A stretch of DNA of 64,000 bases from Myxococcales bacterium (GTDB lineage: Bacteria; Myxococcota_A; Polyangia; Polyangiales; Ga0077539): the NCBI GenBank assembly GCA_016793325.1, contig JAEUKI010000004.1:102541-166540 (forward strand), given 5' to 3'. Positions 8,187 to 16,055 of this stretch are shown one piece after another. A program made the translations under genes and the position numbers. Below the pieces are notes generated by a model. The model was not told the DNA's origin and searched no databases. It saw only the letters and a list, made by a program, of their open reading frames with translations. Each line of letters starts with the position of its first letter. The first letter of the stretch is position 1.

Positions 8187-9212
8187 CTACGGCTTGCGTG
8201 CGCGCGCTTGCTCGGGCGTCTGGCCGGTCCAGCGCTTGAATGCGTGGTGAAACGCCGTGGCGTCTGTGTAGCCGAGGACCTCGGCGATCTCGATCGACGA
8301 TCGGCCGCGGGCGACGCACTCGAGGGCGATCTCGTGGCGGAGGGCGTCGACGAGCTGGGCCCAGGAGGTTCCCTCATCGTGGAGCCGGCGTTGGAGCGTG
8401 CGCGGAGAGGTCTTCAGCGCTCGCGCGGTGTGCTCGAGCGTGCAGTGCCCGGTGCCCAACGTCGCGCGCGCGACAGCGCGAACCGAGTCGACGAGCGCGG
8501 GAGCGATGGGCAATCGCGCGAGGGCCCGCTCGATCTGGCGCTCGAAAATCCGGCAAAACGCGGCGTTTGCGTGCGGCATCGGCGACGCCATCACCTCGGG
8601 CGACAGCTCGAGCGAGGTCTCTTCGGCGCTCCACGCGATGGGGCAACGGAAGAACGCCTCGTGCTCGGACACGTCGTCGAGCGCGCTGTGCGCAAATCGT
8701 ACGCGCTCGGGGGCGAGCGACGGCGACACGACCGCGCGCAGACCCACGACGACCTCGGCCATCGCGCACTCGTCTGCGTGTCGTCGGGACTCGGGGCTCG
8801 AGACGGGAGAGGTCCAGGTGTAACGCGCGCCGCCGTTGTCGAGGATCGCGATGCGCGCGCGGTTGCCGTCGCCCCACAAGCGCTGGAAGCGTTCGAGGCG
8901 TTCGATCGCTTCGGCGACGGTGGCGCTCGCCATGATCGCGAGGACGCCGGCGTCGTCGAAGGTCTCCGAGCTCTCGTTCGTGAATTGACCGAGGTGCAAG
9001 CCGAAGCGCGGGTCATCGAGGAGCTTCTGCGCGCGGACCCCGAGCGCCTCGGCGAGCTCGTATGGAACGCGCGCGCCCGGCGTTCGCAGGGTGTTCGGCG
9101 ACACGCCCACGGAGCGGCACAGGGCTTCGGCGTCGCCCCCCTTCGCGCCCACATAATCAACGACCCGAGAGAGGACCGCGGCAGAGATCGCTCCGACAGA
9201 GCCTTCGCTCAT
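8187..9212 (-). CDS. AraC-family regulator with arabinose-binding-like N-domain
   Basis: 341 residues from MSEGSVGAIS (ATG at 9212); a longer form from 9275 is possible but adds an uncharacteristic leader. The N-terminal 190 residues resemble the Arabinose_bd-type domain of the OruR/ArgR-like AraC group. The C-terminal 100 residues are a double HTH (TARALKTSPRTLQRRLHDEG and SIEIAEVLGYTDATAFHHAF). Regulated genes unknown. The next gene on the same strand is the CPBP protease, 86 bases downstream. Confidence 0.9.
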   Translation of the reverse strand: MSEGSVGAISAAVLSRVVDYVGAKGGDAEALCRSVGVSPNTLRTPGARVPYELAEALGVRAQKLLDDPRFGLHLGQFTNESSETFDDAGVLAIMASATVAEAIERLERFQRLWGDGNRARIAILDNGGARYTWTSPVSSPESRRHADECAMAEVVVGLRAVVSPSLAPERVRFAHSALDDVSEHEAFFRCPIAWSAEETSLELSPEVMASPMPHANAAFCRIFERQIERALARLPIAPALVDSVRAVARATLGTGHCTLEHTARALKTSPRTLQRRLHDEGTSWAQLVDALRHEIALECVARGRSSIEIAEVLGYTDATAFHHAFKRWTGQTPEQARARKP

Positions 9213-9299
9213 CGCGACGACAGTACGCGCGACGGTCGCGATCGAAAAGTCTCCTCCCGAACCTGCCGCATTCACGACAGGGCGCGGACAGGATCGGAG

Positions 9300-10232
9300 T
9301 CAGAAGGTCCCTCGAACGCCGAGGACCGCGGTGCTCGCGGACGTCCCCGCGCGGTCGTTGGCGGGCGACACTTGGATCCAGGGCGCGACCGTCGGTTGTG
9401 TTTGGCCTCGGCGATTGGGGCTCGGCGCCGCGCGATGATCGACGCTCCGCGCGCCCGTGGGGTTGGCGAGGTGAATCAAGCCCGCGACGCCCGCGACGAC
9501 GAGGCCGCTGCCGACGGTGATGCCTCCGCCCACGAGACTTCGATCGAACTCGGGCGTCCCTCGCGGGTGCGCGGCGAGCAGTCCGGCGGTGACCAAGAGC
9601 GCGACGTCGATCACGGAGGCGGCGCCGATCGCCAGCGTTTCTCCTGCGATCACAGCGGGTCGCGACGAGGCGTGCAGGTCCACGTCGGTCCCGTGGTCTC
9701 CGACGTCCACGGCGGTCTCTGCGGGCGCGATGCCTTCGCCTTCGCTCGCCACGAGCACCCTCGAAGCGGGAACCCACACCGAGCACGGCGTGTGGCATCG
9801 CACGCGATGAACGTCGCCTCCCTCGCGGTGATCTCCGGGCATCAAGCGCGACGTCGCCCATGTCACGGTCACTTGTTGTCGTCTCGACGAGCGGACGCGC
9901 AGACGAACGCGGCCGAGGACGGGCACCGCAGAGAGCGCGCTCGTGTCGTTGTCGAAGAACGACGGCCCGAGCATCGAAACGATTCGCGCCCAACGGATGG
10001 TCACGGGGCCGCGGTTCGTTCGGAGCACGAGGTTCGTCTGCGAGGGATGCACTTCGACGACGCGTCCGACGTGCGTCTCGTGGCCGTCGACCTCGACGAT
10101 CTCGAGGTCTCGTGTGGGGCTGTGCGACGACTGCTGTTCGGGTGGAGGAGGCGCGGCGTTTTGCGCGAGCGCGACGCGGGTCGAGAACGTGAGCGCGAGG
10201 GCGAGCGCTGCGAGCGAAGCGAAGTGTTTCAT
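9300..10232 (-). CDS. Secreted protein with C-terminal membrane segments, unknown function
   Basis: 310 residues from MKHFASLAAL (ATG at 10232), with a signal peptide ending near ALAQ. The middle contains a short beta domain around residues 40-95 (LEIVEVDGHETHVGRVVEVH, an SH3/PEGA-like look). Two hydrophobic stretches follow (about 198-218 and 232-252), then a Pro/Arg-rich tail. This arrangement (signal, small beta domain, paired hydrophobic segments) is common in myxobacterial envelope proteins of unknown role. Divergent from the kinase gene starting at 10433. Confidence 0.7.
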   Translation of the reverse strand: MKHFASLAALALALTFSTRVALAQNAAPPPPEQQSSHSPTRDLEIVEVDGHETHVGRVVEVHPSQTNLVLRTNRGPVTIRWARIVSMLGPSFFDNDTSALSAVPVLGRVRLRVRSSRRQQVTVTWATSRLMPGDHREGGDVHRVRCHTPCSVWVPASRVLVASEGEGIAPAETAVDVGDHGTDVDLHASSRPAVIAGETLAIGAASVIDVALLVTAGLLAAHPRGTPEFDRSLVGGGITVGSGLVVAGVAGLIHLANPTGARSVDHRAAPSPNRRGQTQPTVAPWIQVSPANDRAGTSASTAVLGVRGTF

Positions 10233-10432
10233 GGGCGACCCGACTGGGCCTTTCTGCGAGCGCTGTCGGCGCTGCACGGTCGAGTACGCGCGGGACACAC
10301 CAGAGCTTTCACTGTGAAACTGCGCTGTGCTGCGCGGGCACAGCGTGCGCGACGGTCACGGTCGAGTCTGGATTTCGCGCGCACGATCGAGCGCGCGGAT
10401 CGCCGAGCGACCGTGCTAGGGTTTGCGGGTCA

Positions 10433-12349
10433 ATGGCGGAACCGAAGCGCCCCGTAACGGATGTGCGCCTCGAGGTGGGCTCCGAGTTTTCGGCGACCGT
10501 TCTCATGGCGTCGGGCTTCGTTCTCGCGGACGGAGTCGAGCTGCGAGAGCGCTATCGCATCGAATCCACGCTGGGAAAGGGGGGGATGGGGCAGGTCTTC
10601 GCGGTCTCGATCCAGGGCGGCCCCGAGGCGCAGCGCTACGCGCTGAAGGTCGTCGCGCGACCGGAGGACCACAACCGCGACGGGATCATCGACGACGAAG
10701 AGCGCGCGGCGGCGCAGACGCAGCTCGACGTGTTCGCGCGGCTGCTGCGCAAAGAAGCGATCAAGCAAGAGGTCGTCCAGCGGCACGGCGTGTCGGTGGC
10801 GCGGATGGTGGCGCTCGTTCGGCTCGACGATGGATCGCTGGGCATGCGCATGGAGCTCGCGCACGGCGTCGCGCTCGAAGAGCTCCTCGAGGACGAGTTT
10901 GCGAACAAGTCCCGCACGCCCGACGTGCGCTTCGCGGTGACCGTCGCGCGCAAGCTCCTCGGGCAGCTCCGACGATTGCACGAGCTGACGGAGGCGGGGA
11001 CGCCGCAGGGGTTTATTCACTCGGACATCAAGCCCGCGAACATCTTCGTCGACGCGCGTGATCGCGTCGATCCGCACGTGACGCTGCTCGATTTCGGCGT
11101 CGCGATCGCGGGACAATTGATGGCGCAGGACCTCGCGTCGACCGTGGGAAAACGCACGACGTTTCTCTTGGACCAGTCGGGAGGGACGATCGGGTACGCG
11201 CCGCCGCATCACTTCACGAGCAAGCCCACGCCGCTGTCCGACGTGTTCGCGACGATCGTGATCTTGTACGAGCTCGTCACCGTCGATTGGCCCTGGGACG
11301 CGGCGGGGATGCGCAAAAACGCGGTGAACCTCTTTCGGCTCGAGTCGCTGATGGTTCAGTCTCCGCGGCCCGTTCGCGAGGTCCGCGCGAGCGTATTGCC
11401 GAGCGACGCCGCGGTGCTCGACGAGTTTTTTCGCGCTGCCTTCGCGCGGCTCGTGTCGCTCGCGGATCGCGTCGCGGACGCGCTCGGATCCGGGGATCGC
11501 GCAGAGGTGGACGCGCTCGTCCCCACGTTGCGATCGTTGGCGGGAGAGTTTCAAACGAAGCTCGATCGCGTCGCCGCGGCGCTCGGAGGCGAAGCGCGCG
11601 AAGGCGTTGTGGACACCGCGCCGCTCGCGCCGACCGCGAGGCCGCCGCGCGCGCCCGATCCGTCGGTGTCCGATGGGATCACGGCGAGCTCGTCGGTCGA
11701 GACCGTCGTCGGCGTGGTCGCGAAGCCTGATCGAAGCTCGAGCGCGCAGCCGCGCGCGCGAAAGCCCTCGGGTTGGACGGTGCTGTTCGCGCTCGCGCTC
11801 GCGGGGGCTGCGGGCGTCGCGATCGGCGCGCAGCGCCCTTGGAGCACTGCGGTCGAGCGCGAGCCTCGAGGCATCGGGACCTTCTACGATCCGAGCGACG
11901 CGGCGGACATCGCGACGCCGTCCGCGAGCGACGCGCAGCCTCGGTCGAGCGCTCGCGTCGCGCAGCCCGCGCAGCGCGAAGACGTTCAGTCGGCGATCGA
12001 TATGGATTTTTCTAGCTCAGAAGACGTGCGGACGGCGGACGTTCGAGCGCTCGCTGACGAAGGCGTTCTCGCGGAGGCGCCCTCGCAGCGCGACGCCTCG
12101 GCGATGGACGCGAACCTCTCGCCGCGAGGCGACGGTGGCGGCGATGCAGGTGATGCCGCGATGCGCGACGCATCGGCCCGCGACGCGGGGGTCCCGATCG
12201 CGCGCGCAAACAACGTGAACGCGAGGACGCCGAACGTCCGCACGGGGCGCACCACCCAACGCGCGACGCAGCGGGGTACTCAACGCACGACGCAGCGCGG
12301 TGGGCGCACGACGAACCGCACGAATCGACGGCCGGGCGGACGGCGGTAG
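10433..12349 (+). CDS. Ser/Thr protein kinase with EF-hand-like insert and RTTQR tail
   Basis: 638 residues. Kinase domain about 41-345: P-loop GKGGMGQV (48-55), Lys72, Glu108, catalytic loop HSDIKPAN (Asp198, the Arg of HRD replaced by Ser) and DFG at 220. Between beta-3 and helix C lies DHNRDGIIDDEE (79-90), a canonical EF-hand calcium loop by spacing (D1, N3, D5, G6, I8, D9, E12). One membrane helix at 448-466 puts the kinase inside the cell. The exported part carries an acidic Asp/Ala stretch and ends in a basic repeat of about 30 residues (RTTQRATQRGTQRTTQRGG). The APE segment is degenerate (YAPPHH). Probably an active envelope-sensing kinase; calcium control is inference from the loop. 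Confidence 0.9.
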   Translation: MAEPKRPVTDVRLEVGSEFSATVLMASGFVLADGVELRERYRIESTLGKGGMGQVFAVSIQGGPEAQRYALKVVARPEDHNRDGIIDDEERAAAQTQLDVFARLLRKEAIKQEVVQRHGVSVARMVALVRLDDGSLGMRMELAHGVALEELLEDEFANKSRTPDVRFAVTVARKLLGQLRRLHELTEAGTPQGFIHSDIKPANIFVDARDRVDPHVTLLDFGVAIAGQLMAQDLASTVGKRTTFLLDQSGGTIGYAPPHHFTSKPTPLSDVFATIVILYELVTVDWPWDAAGMRKNAVNLFRLESLMVQSPRPVREVRASVLPSDAAVLDEFFRAAFARLVSLADRVADALGSGDRAEVDALVPTLRSLAGEFQTKLDRVAAALGGEAREGVVDTAPLAPTARPPRAPDPSVSDGITASSSVETVVGVVAKPDRSSSAQPRARKPSGWTVLFALALAGAAGVAIGAQRPWSTAVEREPRGIGTFYDPSDAADIATPSASDAQPRSSARVAQPAQREDVQSAIDMDFSSSEDVRTADVRALADEGVLAEAPSQRDASAMDANLSPRGDGGGDAGDAAMRDASARDAGVPIARANNVNARTPNVRTGRTTQRATQRGTQRTTQRGGRTTNRTNRRPGGRR

Positions 12350-12417
12350 CGATGGCGACGGCGAACGAGCGTGGTCGCACTGACAGCGCGGCGGCCGAGG
12401 CTCGCGATTTCAAGAGG

Positions 12418-12450
12418 GCTTCGAGCGCCGTTGCCGACTTCGCTCGAAGC
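12418..12450. terminator. Hairpin between convergent genes
   Basis: GCTTCGAGCG (12418-12427) and CGCTCGAAGC (12441-12450) form a perfect 10-bp stem with a 13-base loop, followed by TCTTTC. It lies between the kinase stop (12349) and the stop of the convergent lipoprotein gene (12537), so a terminator is the simplest reading. Confidence 0.5.
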
Positions 12451-12536
12451 TCTTTCGGCGTGCCGTGGCGCTGCGTCCGCGAAACGCGGGTCGCGTGCGC
12501 GTCGATGCGCCCGTTTGCGATCGCGTTCGACGCGGC

Positions 12537-12995
12537 TCAGTCTGCGACGAACGCGTCTTCGATCGTCGCGCTGTCCTCGGTGATTCCGGAGTCGGCCACG
12601 GACGCGTCCGTCGTGCTGCCTGCGTCATCCATGGGAACGCACCGGAAGATGCACTCGTTCGCGCCCGCGCAGGTGTTGTTTTGCTGCAGGCACCCGACGG
12701 CGCTCGAGCCCGAGCTCATCCCCATCATCATGGCGTTCGTGCAGTCGGTCATGCACGAGGCGGGGTTGAGCTGAGAGCACAGGCCGTTGGGGAGCGCGCA
12801 GCTCGCGCCGCACAGCGAGGCGAAGTTCTGGCAGACGGTCGCGCAATTGATCTGCGCGGCGGTCGTGATGCACGCAGGTCGCGCGTCGGACGCTGCGTCG
12901 GTGGGGGTCGAGCTGTCTGCGGGCATCGCCGCGGGACAGCCCGCGAGCGCTGTGGTGAAGAGCGCGAATGCGAGGGCGCGAAGGCGTGTGTTCAT
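12537..12995 (-). CDS. Small Cys-rich lipoprotein
   Basis: 152 residues from MNTRLRALAF (ATG at 12995), lipobox TTALAGC. A short Ala/Asp/Ser linker is followed by a domain with about ten cysteines arranged as spaced pairs (TVCQNFASLCGASC, GLCSQL, ASCMTDCTN, ECIFRC) and ends in an acidic Asp/Ala/Thr tail. The Cys spacing resembles a disulfide-rich four-helix module seen repeatedly in myxobacterial lipoproteins. No function assigned. Confidence 0.8.
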   Translation of the reverse strand: MNTRLRALAFALFTTALAGCPAAMPADSSTPTDAASDARPACITTAAQINCATVCQNFASLCGASCALPNGLCSQLNPASCMTDCTNAMMMGMSSGSSAVGCLQQNNTCAGANECIFRCVPMDDAGSTTDASVADSGITEDSATIEDAFVAD

Positions 12996-13047
12996 CGCGT
13001 GCGATGCTCGCGCGCCACGCGTTCGATGTTGCGCCAATCGAGTTCGG

Positions 13048-13902
13048 TCAAGCGCCAGTGAGCGCGGCGCGGTAGGCGGCTGGCGTCTGTCCGGTGTGCG
13101 TTCGAAACGCGACGATGAAGTGCGCCACCGAGGCGAATCCCGCCGTTCGCGCGACGTCCGCGAGCTTGGCGTCGCTCGTCTCCAGCGCGCGCTTGGCGTG
13201 TTCGATGCGGGCTCGCGCGAGCTCGTGTCGAAACGACACTCCGCACTCCGAGAGCCTTCTCTGGAGCGATCGCGTCGACATTCCGAGGGCCGACGCGGCG
13301 CCGTCCACCGAGGCGCTCGCGCGCTGCGTCGCGAGGTGCGCGCGCAGTTGATAGAGCAGCGAGCCTCCGCCTCGCGCGTCGAGCGCGTCGCGTTCGAGCG
13401 CGTTTGCCCAGGATTCTGGCTCGTCGATCGAGAGCCACGCGAGCGCGGCCTCGAGCGTCTCGAACGTCGCGATCGGATACGGCGGGCGGAGCAGCGCGAA
13501 GAACCCCGCCATCGTCGCCGCGAGCACGCCGCTCGGAAGCAAGATCGCCTGTCGTCGCAGCAGCGCTCGAAGCTCGCTGTGCCTCGCGCGCACGAACTCG
13601 AGCAGCCTCGAAAACGCCCGCGGATCGACGCCCGTGAGCGCTTGGCCGTTCATCACTCCGTCGATCGGCGCGCGCATGGACGGCATCGCAGCGACGTCGA
13701 AGAGCCGCAGCAGTTGCTCGATCTCGTCGACCGTGGGCTCTCCCCAGAACGTCGTGACCGCGAGCGTCGGGGTCGGGCAGTGCACGATGTAGTGCGGTCC
13801 CGAGACGCTTTGTCTGCACGGCGCGGCGAGAAACGCGTCGATGCTCGACGCGCGCGAACACGAGTACGGCTTGGACCGGACGCGATCGCTCATGAGCTCC
13901 AC
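13048..13902 (-). CDS. AraC-family transcriptional regulator
   Basis: 284 residues. The C-terminal region (about 185-284) is a full AraC DNA-binding domain: ASALGMSTRSLQRRLSECGV and LADVARTAGFASVAHFIVAF, ending TGQTPAAYR. The N-terminal domain is alpha/beta and not recognised; it may bind an effector. Divergent from the zinc-ribbon gene at 13995 with a 92-base gap that would hold both promoters. Confidence 0.88.
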   Translation of the reverse strand: MELMSDRVRSKPYSCSRASSIDAFLAAPCRQSVSGPHYIVHCPTPTLAVTTFWGEPTVDEIEQLLRLFDVAAMPSMRAPIDGVMNGQALTGVDPRAFSRLLEFVRARHSELRALLRRQAILLPSGVLAATMAGFFALLRPPYPIATFETLEAALAWLSIDEPESWANALERDALDARGGGSLLYQLRAHLATQRASASVDGAASALGMSTRSLQRRLSECGVSFRHELARARIEHAKRALETSDAKLADVARTAGFASVAHFIVAFRTHTGQTPAAYRAALTGA

Positions 13903-13994
13903 TGTGGGAGTCTACCCATTCGAGGCTCCGTTGAAACGAGGGCGTCGAGTGGCCCATCGAGCGCGGGTCTGGCACGCTCTCGCTCGGCCATCAC

Positions 13995-14687
13995 ATGAGC
14001 GACGCAGGGTTGTCGGGAGAAGCGCGGCGATGGGTTCCTTGCGGATCGTGTCATCGACACGTTCGAGTCGGGGACGCGCGCTGCCCGTTCTGCGGTGAGG
14101 ACCCGCAGCTCGTCGAAGTGCGACCGGTGCGGTCGCGCGCGGGCTCGAGGATCGCGATGGCGGCGACGATCGCAGGAGCGAGCGCCGTGTCGTCCGCGGA
14201 GGCCTCGACCGAGCGCGCCGACGGTGACGCGCACCGAGCCCACTCGCGCTGGGGAATCGCGCAAGGCGCAGCGCGGTACGGTCTCGCGCCGTCGCCCGTC
14301 GCGCGCCCGCGCGAGCAGCAGGTGCTCGTGCGTCTCGTGGGCGCTCCTGCGACGAACGGGGCGCTCGACCCAGCGATCGCGCGGCGGATCTTCTTGATGA
14401 ACGGCCCTCGATTTCGAGCGTGCGGCGAGAGGACCGTCGTCGCGTTCGGGGACATCTCTCTCCTCGCCGGCACGAGCGTCACGGCAGAGGTCAACGTCTC
14501 GCCGACGGGGGCGATCGCGAGCCGACCTACGATCGTCGTTCAAGGAATGAACCGTAGGATTCAGTCGGCGCGCGCCGAGCTCACGAACTGTCTCGGACGG
14601 ATGTTCTCGGCGATCCGGTTTCCGACGAACGAAGGCGCTACGCAGTCGTACGCGATCCAGTATCGCTTCGCGTACGTCGTTCAGTAG
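13995..14687 (+). CDS. Zinc-ribbon protein with AgmX/TonB-like C-terminal domain
   Basis: 230 residues. Residues 16-33 form a zinc ribbon (CGSC ... CPFC; Cys16, Cys19, Cys30, Cys33). A hydrophobic stretch (IAMAATIAGASAVSSAEA, about 53-70) may cross the membrane. The C-terminal 110 residues resemble the AgmX/PglI C-terminal fold of myxobacteria, related to TonB: RRIFLMNGPRFRACGERTV, SVTAEVNVSPTGAI and a single conserved Cys late (LTNCLGRMFSAIRFP). Proteins with this plan are linked to gliding or trafficking machines; here that is inference. Convergent with the lysyl oxidase gene 12 bases on. Confidence 0.75.
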   Translation: MSDAGLSGEARRWVPCGSCHRHVRVGDARCPFCGEDPQLVEVRPVRSRAGSRIAMAATIAGASAVSSAEASTERADGDAHRAHSRWGIAQGAARYGLAPSPVARPREQQVLVRLVGAPATNGALDPAIARRIFLMNGPRFRACGERTVVAFGDISLLAGTSVTAEVNVSPTGAIASRPTIVVQGMNRRIQSARAELTNCLGRMFSAIRFPTNEGATQSYAIQYRFAYVVQ

Positions 14688-14699
14688 CGCGTCGCTGCG

Positions 14700-16004
14700 T
14701 CAGTCCGCGCCGCTCGCGTCCAGCGCCGCGTCCGGTTCGCTCGCGTCGCCCGATGCGTCGCTGCCCGATGCGTCGCCGCTGTCGGTGGTCCCTGCGTCGC
14801 CCGTGCCCGATCGCGCCGAGGCGATCGTGCACTGGGCGGTCTCGTCCGACGCGAGGGCTCCCCACAAGACAGTGTACTGACCCTGCATCGGGCAGACGAA
14901 GCGCGACTGAGAACACAGGTCGTCGTCGTTGCATGCAGAGTCGTCGTTGATGGTGATCGCTGCGCGCGGTCCGCACGGGCGATCGCCGGGGCACACGCGA
15001 AGGACGGTGTCGCCCGAGCACGATCCGAGGCGGCACGCTGCAGAGCAGCCGACGCGGACGTTTTCGCCGGGCGAGCAGGGAAACGTTCCCCCGTTGCGAA
15101 GTCCGCACTGGCGATTGGCGCCTTCGCGCGGCGCGGGGCACGGCTGCGTCGGGTCCGCGTCGCTGTCGTCCGGCGTGACCATTACCGGGACGGCCACTTC
15201 GTTGTTCGAGTAGTCCCGCTCGTTGAGGGCGCGGTCGGTGTTGACCGCGACGCGCAGCGTGTACGCGCCGGGCGCGACGTCGGTGACGTCGACCCACTGG
15301 CAGTCGAGGTAGCTGCCGTAGATGTCTTGCCAGCCGCGCTGGATGCCTTGATTTTCGCACACATAATGGACGCCGTCCTCGGGCCCGTCGGGGAAGGGCG
15401 TGGAGTCCATCAGGCAAAACGCTTGCTTGTGTCCGCGCGCGGCGACGCTCTCGTCCGCGCGTCGCAGCTCGTACGCCGCGTATCCGTCGAAGTGATAGTG
15501 GTCGTGGCAGGCGGAGTATTCGAAGCGCTCGGCGTTGTCCGCGGGGACGCCCATGAACAAATCGGACGTTCCTCGGTTGGGGGTGACGGTGTCGAACAGC
15601 AGGACGCGTCGCCAGCCGGGGGCGTTTACGCAGCGCTCCATCAGGGCGCAGTCGTTGGGCGCGAAGTACCGCCACTGCACGTCGGTGCGGCCCATGATGC
15701 GGTCGGCGCGCACCGAGAGGTCCGGCGCGGGGCAGTACCCGTCGCTGTCCGCGGGCACGCACGCGAACGTCCCCATTTGCGGCGAGCAGCACTCGTTGGC
15801 GGCGCACTCGGTCGTGCACCGGCCCTCGTAGTGACCGTCGCACTCGATGCCGCGCACGGGGTCGCAGCCGGGCCTCGGTCGACGGGGGCTCTGCGCGTCC
15901 ATGGTCGCGTCGAGCGCCACGGCGTCGCTGGGAGGCGTCACGGGCGGCGAGCACGCGGCGAGCGAGAGGGCGACGAGGGCTGCGAGGGGGCGTGAGTGGT
16001 GCAT
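14700..16004 (-). CDS. Bacterial lysyl oxidase lipoprotein
   Basis: 434 residues; signal peptide with lipobox LAAC (Cys18). Residues about 95-275 match the lysyl oxidase family: copper site CHDHYH (His167, His169, His171), HKQAFCLMDS with Lys193, and QDIYGSYLDCQWVDVTDV with Tyr229. By alignment, Lys193 and Tyr229 correspond to the two residues that form the lysine tyrosylquinone cofactor in human LOX (Lys320, Tyr355). NERDYSNNE matches the C-terminal conserved strand. The family oxidises lysine side chains to aldehydes, which crosslink. An N-terminal Cys-rich region and a C-terminal Asp/Ala/Ser tail are extra. Likely active outside the cell on matrix or surface proteins; the substrate is unknown. 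Confidence 0.88.
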   Translation of the reverse strand: MHHSRPLAALVALSLAACSPPVTPPSDAVALDATMDAQSPRRPRPGCDPVRGIECDGHYEGRCTTECAANECCSPQMGTFACVPADSDGYCPAPDLSVRADRIMGRTDVQWRYFAPNDCALMERCVNAPGWRRVLLFDTVTPNRGTSDLFMGVPADNAERFEYSACHDHYHFDGYAAYELRRADESVAARGHKQAFCLMDSTPFPDGPEDGVHYVCENQGIQRGWQDIYGSYLDCQWVDVTDVAPGAYTLRVAVNTDRALNERDYSNNEVAVPVMVTPDDSDADPTQPCPAPREGANRQCGLRNGGTFPCSPGENVRVGCSAACRLGSCSGDTVLRVCPGDRPCGPRAAITINDDSACNDDDLCSQSRFVCPMQGQYTVLWGALASDETAQCTIASARSGTGDAGTTDSGDASGSDASGDASEPDAALDASGAD

Positions 16005-16055
16005 CGAAATCGTGCTGAATGATCGGCGGATTCGAAAACGTGTGCGAGCAAAATC

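Noticed and set aside
12352..12774. Plus-strand frame directly after the kinase stop
   Set aside because: It overlaps the lipoprotein gene on the other strand, has no motif and no ribosome site; the terminator-like hairpin lies inside it.
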